From: Enterovibrio coralii | GTDB lineage: Bacteria; Pseudomonadota; Gammaproteobacteria; Enterobacterales; Vibrionaceae | Direction: 5' to 3' | Assembly: GCF_001559595.1 (NCBI RefSeq) | Contig: NZ_LNTY01000043.1 | Coordinates: 1-64,000 of the forward strand | Length of the DNA: 64,000 nt | Shown: piece by piece, positions 1-7,435 of the stretch | How the letters are laid out: each line of letters opens with the position of its first letter | Numbering within the stretch: the first letter of the stretch is position 1 | Notes under the pieces: generated by a model | What the model saw: the letters and a program-made list of their open reading frames with translations, nothing else | What the model was told of the DNA's origin: nothing | Database searches by the model: none | Position numbers and translations under genes: made by a program

Positions 1-17
1 TCTGCCTAGACCCACCA
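1..17 (+). tRNA. 3' end of a truncated tRNA gene (probable)
   Basis: The window opens with a stretch that fits the last bases of a tRNA: a possible T-stem strand (CTGCC), a seven-base acceptor strand TAGACCC, discriminator A and an encoded CCA at 15-17. A matching 5' arm would begin GGGTCTA or GGGTCTG, as in vibrio tRNA-Ile, but it lies outside the window. It sits 47 bp upstream of a complete tRNA-Val gene, so a small tRNA cluster or the tail of an rRNA operon is plausible. Identity is not determined. Confidence 0.4.
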
Positions 18-64
18 AATTCCAATAAACGCACTACCCTTTTGGGTCTCCCAAGCGTTTATTC

Positions 65-140
65 GGGCGATTAGCTCAGTTGGGAGAGCACCTCCCTTAC
101 AAGGAGGGGGTCACTGGTTCGAGCCCGGTATCGCCCACCA
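65..140 (+). tRNA. tRNA-Val (anticodon TAC)
   Basis: A complete 76-nt cloverleaf with encoded CCA. The acceptor stem GGGCGAT pairs with ATCGCCC, the D-arm contains TAGCTCAGTTGGGAGAGC, the anticodon stem is CTCCC/GGGAG around loop CTTACAA (anticodon TAC, reading GUA/GUG codons), and the T-arm has GGTTCGAGCCC. It closely resembles enterobacterial valT-type tRNA-Val. A rho-independent terminator follows directly, so this is the last gene of its transcript. Confidence 0.96.
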
Positions 141-144
141 CTTT

Positions 145-172
145 AAAAGCCTGCTTTCGAGCAGGCTTTTTT
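145..172 (+). terminator. Rho-independent terminator after tRNA-Val
   Basis: Perfect 10-bp stem AAAAGCCTGC / GCAGGCTTTT around loop TTTCGA, ending in a T-run. It lies 4 bp after the tRNA CCA. Confidence 0.9.
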
Positions 173-290
173 CATTTCTGCACTCAAGTATCTCAATAAT
201 CACATGTAACAGGATCATTCCCGTACCCTGTTCTATGCTGGATCTAATGTTTAATTTTCAATCCATTCATTTCGGATAAGAGACAAACTG

Positions 291-2177
291 ATGATCCTTC
301 CCCGCTCTATTAAGCATAAAATTTCCCTCGCTATCGCTACCATCATCATCATCATGGCCGCGATACAGTACATGCGACAGGACCAACAATTGATGAGATA
401 CACCAACGACTCTGTCGCGAGGTTTATTGAATCAGTGGGTACTGCCAGTACAAAAGGGATTCAGAATTGGGTAAACCCCAAAGTTGAGATTATCCAAGGT
501 GCCAAAGAAAGCGTACTTGGTTCAAGCGGTGGAACGGTTTATGGCTATTTAGATCAAGCCAAAGTCTCTGGAAACTTCTTGTCTGTTTATATGGGAACGT
601 CTTCCGGTGAGATGCTCCGCTATAACGCGAAACCATCAAAAGCGGGGTACGATCCTCGACAACGTCCTTGGTACATTCAAGCGAGTAACGCATCAGGCCC
701 CGTAATTACAGAGCCGTACAAAGATTCTGCAACGGGTGAGCCTGTTGTGACAATCGCTGAGAAGTTTACGCTTTCCAATGGGGAAACGGCGGTTATCGCG
801 GGTGATATCAAAATCGATCAACTGATTAGCTATGTAAACAGCATCAGCACAGCCAACACTCAAGCACTTTTGCTCGATGACAAAGGCACTATTCTTGCCA
901 GCATGGACTCTGCAATGTCGTTGAAGCCCGCAACCGAAGCATCAGAATCGCTGACACCTCAAGCCTTGCCTACCCTCGCAGGTGCTAAGGCAATCAGTGA
1001 GTTAACCATTGGAACTACCCCATATCTTTTTGATATTCAGGCTATTGGTGGGTCGCCATGGTATTTGGTTGTCGCGTTGAACAAGGAATATGCCTTCCAG
1101 TCTGTGGCAGCGAGCAGAGTTGATTCATTGATGTTTGCCGTCGCTCAAGTAGTGCTGGTTTCATTGATTGCTCTCTTTCTTGTCAGCAAGATGCTCTCTC
1201 CGCTTTCTGACATCATGCGTGCCATGAAACGTCTCGCCCGTGGTGATTTAACAGCACGCGTTGACGTTAAAACGAACGACGAAATCGGTGCAATTGGTAC
1301 CGGAATGAATGATGTTGCGCAAAGTCTTCAGGAGATTGTTACAGGCATTTCAGAAGCCACACGCCAGATTTCGTCTGAAGTGAACCATGTAAAAGAAAAG
1401 ACCGAAGAGAATCATGGTGTTCTGGGACATCACGGACAAGTCACTGAGCATATGGTCTCTAAAGTCGAAAGCATGAACACAACGGTGGATTCAGTTGCAA
1501 ACAGTGCCGGGGAAGCACTGAGTTGCACCCAGAAAACCACCCAACAAACATCAGAGTCAAAGGCGAAGGTCAAACAGTCTGTTGCAAGCGTAAATGCGCT
1601 GCTGCAAGAGATCTCTGACATGGAAAGTGACATCCAAATCATGAGTGAAAACTCAGAAAAAATCGCTTCAGTGTTGAGTGTTATTGGCGATATTGCAGAA
1701 CAAACCAACTTGCTTGCACTTAACGCGGCCATTGAGGCTGCACGTGCGGGCGAACAAGGGCGAGGTTTTGCGGTGGTTGCAGATGAAGTTCGAGCGCTTG
1801 CCAGCCGAACGCAACAAAGCACCTCCGAAATCAACGATATGTTGGCCAAGTTGAATGCGGGTACCGATAATGCCGTGAAGTCGATAGAAAACACGAAAAA
1901 GAGCTGTCTCCAAGCGGTTGAGCAAACAGATTTGGTCGACACAAATCTCGATGTCATGGCGGCATCGGTGGAAGAAATTAATACGCTCAACAGCAATATT
2001 ACAGAAATCACCAATGCGCAGAGTCAAGCATCCAGCGATATCAGTAACAGCATCAATTCAATCCGCGAAATGGTTGCTTCTTTGAATGAAAGTGGTGAAG
2101 CGACATTGGCAAACGTGCAGAAGCTGGCAAGTTCGAATCAGCAACTGACCTCAGCAATCGCGAAGTTCCAAATCTAA
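291..2177 (+). CDS. Methyl-accepting chemotaxis protein with periplasmic Cache-type sensor
   Basis: A 628-aa inner-membrane chemoreceptor. A first membrane helix (about residues 9-27) is followed by a large periplasmic domain (about 30-280) that looks like a double Cache domain: it contains the RQRPWYIQA motif and the later GGSPWYLVV strand. A second membrane helix (about 283-303, ending [12 protein letters not shown]) leads into a HAMP linker and a long cytoplasmic coiled coil. The highly conserved MCP hairpin tip ([20 protein letters not shown], then [15 protein letters not shown]) lies near residues 468-500. It should pass ligand binding to CheW/CheA; Cache receptors of this type often bind amino acids or organic acids, but the ligand cannot be read from sequence. 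No C-terminal CheR/CheB tether pentapeptide is seen. Start chosen at ATG 291 behind a GATAAGAGA purine tract. Confidence 0.93.
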   Translation: MILPRSIKHKISLAIATIIIIMAAIQYMRQDQQLMRYTNDSVARFIESVGTASTKGIQNWVNPKVEIIQGAKESVLGSSGGTVYGYLDQAKVSGNFLSVYMGTSSGEMLRYNAKPSKAGYDPRQRPWYIQASNASGPVITEPYKDSATGEPVVTIAEKFTLSNGETAVIAGDIKIDQLISYVNSISTANTQALLLDDKGTILASMDSAMSLKPATEASESLTPQALPTLAGAKAISELTIGTTPYLFDIQAIGGSPWYLVVALNKEYAFQSVAASRVDSLMFAVAQVVLVSLIALFLVSKMLSPLSDIMRAMKRLARGDLTARVDVKTNDEIGAIGTGMNDVAQSLQEIVTGISEATRQISSEVNHVKEKTEENHGVLGHHGQVTEHMVSKVESMNTTVDSVANSAGEALSCTQKTTQQTSESKAKVKQSVASVNALLQEISDMESDIQIMSENSEKIASVLSVIGDIAEQTNLLALNAAIEAARAGEQGRGFAVVADEVRALASRTQQSTSEINDMLAKLNAGTDNAVKSIENTKKSCLQAVEQTDLVDTNLDVMAASVEEINTLNSNITEITNAQSQASSDISNSINSIREMVASLNESGEATLANVQKLASSNQQLTSAIAKFQI

Positions 2178-2201
2178 CCATTTACTCCTAGCTAGCATAC
2201 T

Positions 2202-2241
2202 GGCTCTGTAATACAGCAAGATATTCGGAGCCTTTTCTTTT
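2202..2241 (+). terminator. Weak terminator-like hairpin after the chemoreceptor gene
   Basis: GGCTC and GAGCC arms enclose an A/T-rich loop and are followed by CTTTTCTTTT. The stem is short and the loop long, so this is a weak call. It lies between convergent genes. Confidence 0.4.
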
Positions 2242-2245
2242 CCAG

Positions 2246-2809
2246 CTACACAACGAAAACAAAGTTCGCTTGGAATTTCCCGTTTACCTTTTGCGGGTCG
2301 ATCAAGAGAAACTCACGATCACGACTTAGCCATCGGCTACCAGAGTTTCCTTTCAGATAAAGCTGGGTGGTAAGAAAGTGCTTTTTGCCTTTCCAGAGTT
2401 TGACGTGAATGTGTGGAGGTCTGCCCGGATAAGGCACAGGATAAAGCACTGCTATGTCGTAGTTACCGCTCTTATCCGTCATCACTGCCCCACTTCCCAT
2501 AAAGGCAGGGTCAAAGCTTTCCGTATTTTGCTGCATGGGATGATCGTATAGACCCTGCGCATCACATTGCCAAAATTCGATACGGATACCGGGCATCGGA
2601 TTGCCATGTGTATCTCTGACTTCTCCCGATAAGTCCATTGGCTCACCCAGCAATTTTGTCGCGCTTGACACCAAGCTCTTGGTTAACGGAATAGGTTTAA
2701 CAGGATAAAAAGGTCCTTCCGCCTGTTCTGGCGTTCGTAGATTGCTCGACCATGCGGGAAAAGATATCGCTACCAACCCCAAACTTTGTATAAATAAACG
2801 CCGCTTCAT
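2246..2809 (-). CDS. Exported intradiol ring-cleavage dioxygenase-like protein
   Basis: A 187-aa protein with an N-terminal KRRLFIQSLGL segment that fits a twin-arginine signal, followed by a hydrophobic stretch and a possible cleavage near Ala-Trp-Ser. The rest matches the protocatechuate 3,4-/catechol 1,2-dioxygenase fold: EQAEGPFYP near the start, SGEVRDTHGNPMPGIRIEFW as the conserved core strand, and the four expected non-haem Fe(III) ligands Tyr (GLYDHP), Tyr (PVPYPGRPP), His and His (PHIHVKL). Intradiol enzymes insert O2 to cleave catechols between the hydroxyls. It is smaller than PcaG/PcaH and has no aromatic-degradation neighbours, so its natural substrate is unknown. It stands alone, convergent with the chemoreceptor gene. 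Confidence 0.85.
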   Translation of the reverse strand: MKRRLFIQSLGLVAISFPAWSSNLRTPEQAEGPFYPVKPIPLTKSLVSSATKLLGEPMDLSGEVRDTHGNPMPGIRIEFWQCDAQGLYDHPMQQNTESFDPAFMGSGAVMTDKSGNYDIAVLYPVPYPGRPPHIHVKLWKGKKHFLTTQLYLKGNSGSRWLSRDREFLLIDPQKVNGKFQANFVFVV

Positions 2810-2921
2810 AAGTGCTTCTACCCTCTATTCGATGCGGATTTAGCCACCCTATCAACTATTGACCTTACCTATTAAAAAGTAGTTTCAAAATCTAACAAAA
2901 AGCACTACTATTGCGCCGTAT

Positions 2922-3020
2922 TGGGGAGTAGTCACAAAGTCGCGAAGTCGTCATTCCGTTGCATTTATGCATCCGGCCCGCGAGAACATCCACTTTGGAT
3001 GTTTTGACAAGACCAACGCC
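2922..3020 (+). promoter_or_regulatory. yybP-ykoY (Mn2+-sensing) riboswitch upstream of terC
   Basis: The leader begins with the hallmark TGGGGAGTAG (2922-2931), continues with paired GTCGCGAAGTCGTC-type segments and a CCGG element, and ends with GACAAGACC (3006-3014). These are the conserved blocks of the yybP-ykoY motif found before alx in E. coli and terC/mntP genes elsewhere, established to bind Mn2+. The sensor should switch on translation of the TerC-family gene that follows. A separate hairpin sequesters that gene's ribosome-binding site. Boundaries are approximate because I judged conserved blocks by eye, without a covariance model. Confidence 0.8.
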
Positions 3021-3081
3021 AGTTATTCGCTTTTATTTGCTTATAGATGTGCGGTTGGTATGGCTTCCTGATCTCGCCTTT

Positions 3082-3097
3082 CCTCCGCACACGGAGG
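3082..3097 (+). promoter_or_regulatory. Shine-Dalgarno-sequestering hairpin of the terC leader
   Basis: A perfect 6-bp stem CCTCCG / CGGAGG around loop CACA. The right arm contains the GGAGG ribosome-binding site, 5 bp before the terC ATG at 3103. It is the expected expression platform of a translational riboswitch: the hairpin blocks ribosomes unless the Mn2+-bound aptamer favours another fold. Confidence 0.75.
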
Positions 3098-3102
3098 TAT
3101 CA

Positions 3103-4067
3103 ATGTTCCTCAGCGAACTATTTTCAGGCTATGACGGCCTGCTTATCCTCACATTATGTATGTTAGGTATTGATCTTCTCATCACCCGCGGAAAAATTAC
3201 TTTTCGTAGCGCGGTTATGTGGAGCATTTTTTGGTTTGCCTTGGCTTTCGCCTTTGCCGCAGCCATTTACTTTTTCTGGCCTCAAATGGCTCCGACCAGC
3301 CATTACACCAATGGTGAAGCAGCGACAGCTTTATCACCGGTTACTTACTTGAAAAGTCATTAAGCGTCGACAACCTGTTTGTTTTCGCCCTGATTTTCAG
3401 CCAATTCAAAGTGCCTGAGAACAACGTACCGCGCGTCCTCATGCTTGGCATTGTCGGTGCGCTGGTTCTACGTGCGATCATGATTTCGGTGGGTGCACCG
3501 CTTATCGCGAAATTCCATATCGTGCTTTACGTATTTGGATTCTTCCTCATCTGGACAGGTTACAAGATGTGGAAACAGCACGGTGAAGAAGACGAGTCAT
3601 TCTCTGACAGTGTTGCAGTAAGACTGGTTAAACGCTTCTTGCGTGTAAGCGACGATTACCACGGCAACAAACTGGTTATCCGTGATTCTATCGGCCTGCT
3701 GGCTACCCCAATGCTGGTTGTGGTTATGGTTATCGCGATGACAGACATTATGTTTGCACTGGACTCTATTCCAGCGATTTTCGCCGTAACACAAGAACCG
3801 TATCTGGTGCTGGCCGCTAACGTATTTGCCCTGTTGGGTCTGCGTTCTCTGTACTTTGTACTGGGCGGTATGCTGAACAAGTTCGCGTATCTGCATCATA
3901 CACTGGCATTTATGCTTTGTTTCATTGGTACGAAGATGCTGTTGATCGATACACCGTTCGCTATCCCTACCCCAGTGTCTCTGGGAGTGATTGTGGTATC
4001 ACTGACAGTCGGCATCCTTGCTTCGATTTGGAAGCAAAAGCAGATTGACAAAGCGTTAACGCACTAA
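3103..4067 (+). pseudogene. TerC/Alx-family integral membrane protein (frameshifted)
   Basis: A TerC-family membrane protein, implicated in Mn2+ handling (Alx, MeeF/TerC exporters). The first 87 codons encode two membrane helices and run into a stop. The downstream frame gives FITGYLLEKSLSVDNLFVFALIFSQF, the conserved TerC block with the acidic metal-site residue in VDN, then the second conserved block MTDIMFALDSIPAIFAV with its Asp residues. Restoring one T in the TTT at 3330-3332 joins the frames into a normal protein of about 321 aa. The 5' end is set by ATG 3103 with GGAGG, inside the riboswitch-controlled leader. The longer upstream reading frame from 2959 overlaps the riboswitch and is not coding. 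A single-base sequencing loss is likelier than real inactivation. Confidence 0.85.
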
Positions 4068-4072
4068 CCACG

Positions 4073-4102
4073 AAAAAGGCACCGAATCCGGTGCCTTTTT
4101 TT
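4073..4102 (+). terminator. Terminator after terC, probably bidirectional
   Basis: Stem AAAAAGGCACCG / CGGTGCCTTTTT with a three-base loop and T-run. It lies between convergent terC and the membrane-protein gene on the other strand. Confidence 0.9.
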
Positions 4103-4115
4103 CTATCTTTCAACA

Positions 4116-4844
4116 TTACATAGCACTTAAATACACGCCGATTAGGCCACTACCAATGCCAAACAATGCACTGGCAAACGTCCCGAGAAGCACATATTCC
4201 GTATACATGCGGCTACCATGATCTTTCAAGTCGCCGAATCGAAACACAGACTTCGCCGCCAGCACCAAAGCAACCCCTGGTAACTGACCCCACAGCACAA
4301 AGATAACGATAAGTGCACGTTCGAAGTAGCCGATAAATGCACCCGCATCCTTCAATGGCTTTTGCTTTGGCACACCATCGGTACGAAAGAGCTCATCCGT
4401 CCAGTTTTTTAGCAGCAGTGAGATCGCCAAAGACGAAGGCTTCATCGCAAGCAAAAATGCCAGCACCCAACTAAACAGGTTCCACCAGTCTGCATTGAAG
4501 AATGCTTGCTCAGCTAATGTCTTTTCATTTGCATTTGCAACGACATAACTCGCCGCCGTCAGCGCGATGATGACGATACCTTGCTTTGCAAACAACAAAC
4601 GGAGGTTATCTTTGTTTCTGAGTGAATACATATTCATTCCGACTGAAAAGCCAGCCAAAACAAAGGTTGCAGCCAAAGCTGGAATAAGAGGAATAGCAAA
4701 GAAAATAAATACGATAAGCCATGCCGCACTGAGCAATATGGGTAACGTCAGCAATTGCTTGGCAAATCGTTTTTCAATGGGGAACAGGTAAAATTCGAAT
4801 ATCACGTACACGGCTACCAGTGTGATAGCCAGAGTTAGAATCAT
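4116..4844 (-). CDS. Multi-spanning membrane protein, DUF3307-like C-terminus, paired with SatD
   Basis: A 242-aa protein with about seven hydrophobic segments. Its C-terminal third (IGYFERALIVIFVLWGQLPG, AAKSVFRFGDLKD, then EYVLLGTFASALFGIGSGL) resembles the end of DUF3307 membrane proteins, which are known to sit next to SatD-type genes. The start is placed at ATG 4844 because a perfect AGGAGG lies 7 bp upstream; a TTG six codons earlier has no such site. It follows satD by 39 bp and is probably co-transcribed with it. No function is known; the pairing suggests the two proteins act together. Confidence 0.75.
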   Translation of the reverse strand: MILTLAITLVAVYVIFEFYLFPIEKRFAKQLLTLPILLSAAWLIVFIFFAIPLIPALAATFVLAGFSVGMNMYSLRNKDNLRLLFAKQGIVIIALTAASYVVANANEKTLAEQAFFNADWWNLFSWVLAFLLAMKPSSLAISLLLKNWTDELFRTDGVPKQKPLKDAGAFIGYFERALIVIFVLWGQLPGVALVLAAKSVFRFGDLKDHGSRMYTEYVLLGTFASALFGIGSGLIGVYLSAM

Positions 4845-4883
4845 CTGCGCGCCTCCTGCCAAGCATGGCAGCAGTGCTGCCTT

Positions 4884-5519
4884 TTAGTTATGTGCTTCCG
4901 TGTAACGCTTTATTCGACCAGCGTACCACCGACACGTTTCATCGATCCGCACATAATTTGCTCTATTGATGATTCTTGTGAACGCGCTGCGACTAATTCC
5001 TACCTTTTCAGCAAGGTCTGCATGAGAAAGCTCAGGATTTTCCATCCAACGCTTCAACGCGAATGCCATTTTGGCGGTGAGTGTAGAGATATAGCCGTCA
5101 AGTAAACTGACAACCATCTTCACATCGTCATCTAGCTCATTATCATCTGCACTGAAGACAAGCCGCTCATTCGCCATCTTATCGAGGTGGTGACCGGACA
5201 GTAGAAATGCTTTGCTGTTATTGGAGAGTCGAACAGGCAATTCGCGTTCCGTTGCAGTCGCAACGGACAATGATAAGCGAGCATCGGCTTGAGTCTCTTG
5301 GCTCAGCAAGTTCACACGAATCGCTAAGGCAACGCGCAATAAAATTTCTGGGTTCTCTGTATAAATTTGAAATGCATCCCCACGATAGATCTCAGCCACG
5401 ATGTCCTCACCAAATGAGGAAAACACCGCTTCCAGTGCCGCTAAGGTCTCTCTACGCGCAGCTTCAGACAATGTCATCGACCCCACGATATCGCCAGTAA
5501 TCACACCTGCAAACTTCAT
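4884..5519 (-). CDS. satD: SatD-family protein with C-terminal helix-turn-helix
   Basis: A 211-aa cytoplasmic protein. The N-terminal two thirds begin MKFAGVITGDIVGS, a signature of the SatD family. The last ~60 residues (LSHADLAEKVGISRSAFTRIINRANYVRIDE) form a recognisable helix-turn-helix, suggesting DNA binding. SatD was named in streptococcal secretion/acid-tolerance loci, but its molecular role is poorly defined. A GAGGG sequence precedes ATG 5519. The region just upstream holds phased palindromes, consistent with autoregulation through the helix-turn-helix. The downstream membrane-protein gene is likely its operon partner. Confidence 0.75.
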   Translation of the reverse strand: MKFAGVITGDIVGSMTLSEAARRETLAALEAVFSSFGEDIVAEIYRGDAFQIYTENPEILLRVALAIRVNLLSQETQADARLSLSVATATERELPVRLSNNSKAFLLSGHHLDKMANERLVFSADDNELDDDVKMVVSLLDGYISTLTAKMAFALKRWMENPELSHADLAEKVGISRSAFTRIINRANYVRIDETCRWYAGRIKRYTEAHN

Positions 5520-5528
5520 ATACCCTCG

Positions 5529-5589
5529 GTTACATATTGAAGTAACAATATCGAATGTTACCTATTTATGTAACATTGTCAAAAGTTAC
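5529..5589 (-). promoter_or_regulatory. Phased palindromic operator array upstream of satD
   Basis: Two identical-format palindromes GTTAC-N8-GTAAC lie at 5529-5546 and 5557-5574, and a third GTTAC begins at 5585. The three GTTAC boxes start exactly 28 bp apart. The third lacks a good right arm (ATCAC). The first palindrome overlaps the satD leader/ribosome-binding region, and the third box overlaps the stop codon of the neighbouring parA-like gene. The simplest reading is a binding array for a dimeric regulator, most likely SatD's own helix-turn-helix. Confidence 0.6.
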
Positions 5590-6386
5590 GCTGAAGCATC
5601 ACTCACAGGCATCGCCTCTTCAACTTCCATTTGGTTAAACAAATCAGAAAACTGCTTTGAGAGCTTGTGGTTTGGCGCGTAGTGCAAAAGTGGCATTTGA
5701 TGATAGTGCGACTCTTTCATTTTCACTGAATGACTGAGGAATGGATCTAAAAGCGGCAAACCTAGCTCACGCACGTTCTCAATGATTTGCGCGGGAAACT
5801 TTGCTTGAGCATTGAACATATTCACCACAATGCCTTCCAAGGTTAACCCTTTATTGTGGTCGTCTCTGAGCTCAGCCAAATTGTCCATCAAGGTTAAAAG
5901 TGCTTGATGAGAAAAGCTGTCACAATCGAACGGAATCAAAAGACGATGCGCGGCAATTAAGCCGGCTTTCGAATAGAAATTGAGGTTAGGTGGCGTGTCG
6001 ATGTAGATGCGGTCGTATTCTTTTTCAAGCTCATCTAGCGCATCTCGCAGTTTGTAGATCTTGTACCGACGCTCAAGCTCCGGTTCGAGAGAGGCTAAAC
6101 GAGGGCTTGAAGGAATAATGTCGAGGTTTTCATAAGCGGTTGATTGAGGGAAATCTTTGATGGGCGTCGACACAGAAAACCAAGACACGGTTTGATCGAG
6201 TAACTCGGCCACACTCTTGTCGTTCTTGCCATTGATATCCACACCTAAGTAGTGCGAGCTGTTACCTTGAATATCAAGATCGATCACCAGCGTTTTGTAC
6301 CCGCTCGCCGCACTGAGAGCAGCCAAGTTCACTGTGATGCTGGACTTACCTACCCCGCCTTTTTGATTAAAGATAATTCTACGCAT
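5586..6386 (-). CDS. Orphan ParA-family ATPase
   Basis: A 266-aa ATPase with a deviant Walker A motif (FNQKGGVGKSSI, residues ~5-16, carrying the ParA signature lysine), a Walker A' DLDIQGN and a Walker B-like YIDTPPN. The ParA/Soj family forms ATP-dependent dimers on DNA or membrane to position chromosomes, plasmids or protein complexes. The start is ATG 6386, since the sequence before it is not conserved in the family and the P-loop must lie near the N-terminus. No parB, parS or chemotaxis-array gene adjoins it, so it is an orphan whose cargo is unknown. Its stop codon lies within the satD operator array. Confidence 0.88.
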   Translation of the reverse strand: MRRIIFNQKGGVGKSSITVNLAALSAASGYKTLVIDLDIQGNSSHYLGVDINGKNDKSVAELLDQTVSWFSVSTPIKDFPQSTAYENLDIIPSSPRLASLEPELERRYKIYKLRDALDELEKEYDRIYIDTPPNLNFYSKAGLIAAHRLLIPFDCDSFSHQALLTLMDNLAELRDDHNKGLTLEGIVVNMFNAQAKFPAQIIENVRELGLPLLDPFLSHSVKMKESHYHQMPLLHYAPNHKLSKQFSDLFNQMEVEEAMPVSDASA

Positions 6387-6542
6387 GTTGTCGTCATCCC
6401 TTAAAAATAATAAGCACGACCACGAACTGTGCAGACTCAACAAAGCATATCAGGCATATAGCGAAGAAACATGTAGTTAGGTCTCGAATAGAGAGGTTAT
6501 GCATGAACACCCTGTGAGGTTTTTGAATTCACGCAGCCAATA

Positions 6543-6571
6543 AAAAGCCCGCGATATAAACGCGGGCTTTT
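6543..6571. terminator. Bidirectional terminator upstream of parA / downstream of cytochrome b561
   Basis: An 11-bp perfect stem AAAAGCCCGCG / CGCGGGCTTTT with loop ATATAAA. On the minus strand it follows the cytochrome b561 gene closely. Confidence 0.85.
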
Positions 6572-6589
6572 CCGAGCAAGCCATTCGAT

Positions 6590-7122
6590 TTATTCACGCC
6601 CGGTCATACGCTTTAAGGTGGCGTCTTTGTCGACAACGTGATGTTTCAGTGCACCCAGCACGTGAAGAGCAATTGCTGCGATAACAATATTTGCCAGTAT
6701 CTCATGCGTGGTATGGCCAACGGTGCCCAACCACTCAATTTTCTCGCCAGCAGCAATCAGAGTCACACCAAACACATCCAGACCTCTACCACCACCTACT
6801 GACATCATGATCCGGAAATCGGCATAAGAACCGTCGCCAAAAGAAGCAGATGATGAATACCTTTGGCGGCTTTTTCTTGCCAAGATGGAGAGCCTGGTAT
6901 GGTTGGAATCGCACCTTCTTTTACACGCCATAAAATGCGTGCTGAAGCGAGAACGAGAATAAGAAAGCCGAAAGATTTATGCAGGCCAATCATTTCGCCT
7001 TTTTCTGGACCACGAGGGAGATCTTCCACGTACAGACCAAAAGCGAGAACGGCAATAAAAGAGATGGCAACTAGCCAGTGAAGATAGATGGTTTGCTTAG
7101 ACAGCTGCGACACATTACTCAT
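6590..7122 (-). pseudogene. Cytochrome b561 (frameshifted)
   Basis: A small inner-membrane di-haem b561-type quinol oxidoreductase, about 177 aa after repair. The N-terminal part has TIYLHWLVAISFI (first haem-ligand His) and MIGLHKSFGFLIL. The C-terminal part has VGHTTHEILANIVIAAIALHVLGALKHHV with the remaining His ligands. Between them the frame breaks after HHLLLLATVLMPISG: adding one base at 6811 restores GGAATCATGATG, giving PISGIMMSVGGG, the usual family sequence. The start is ATG 7122, preceded by AGGAAG. These cytochromes pass electrons from ubiquinol to periplasmic partners (CybB can quench superoxide). It is a single-gene unit. Confidence 0.85.
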
Positions 7123-7435
7123 AAGATAATACTTCCTGTTTGACCTTATAATTTTGTGGTTATTTTGCGCCCTGAGCAGATTTTGAACAACCATGTGAAT
7201 GTAAAGTAAAGTAAAAACTTCGAACCATTCGACAACATGTTATTTACACGCTCGATATCTCTTCAAAAATCACAACATGAGAACCGAACAGGATTCGCTA
7301 TTTTGGCATTGTCTCCACAACTATGACGCTTAGCTTCTTGGGGATTTATAACCAAAATGCCATACTTGCTCTTTATCTCGATAACTTCGCATTCAATTGA
7401 GTTATCCGCCAAAGTGAAATGAAGGAGACGTTTCA

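Noticed and set aside
1430-2014. 194-codon minus-strand frame opposite the chemoreceptor
   Set aside because: Antisense to a highly conserved MCP signalling domain, with no start context.
2959-3102. A longer N-terminus of the terC gene starting at 2959
   Set aside because: This stretch is the riboswitch and its hairpin; the conserved TerC sequence begins at ATG 3103 with GGAGG.
7263-7435. Open frame on the minus strand before the mscS-like gene (7263-7544)
   Set aside because: It overlaps the mscS start, has no ribosome-binding site and no family resemblance.
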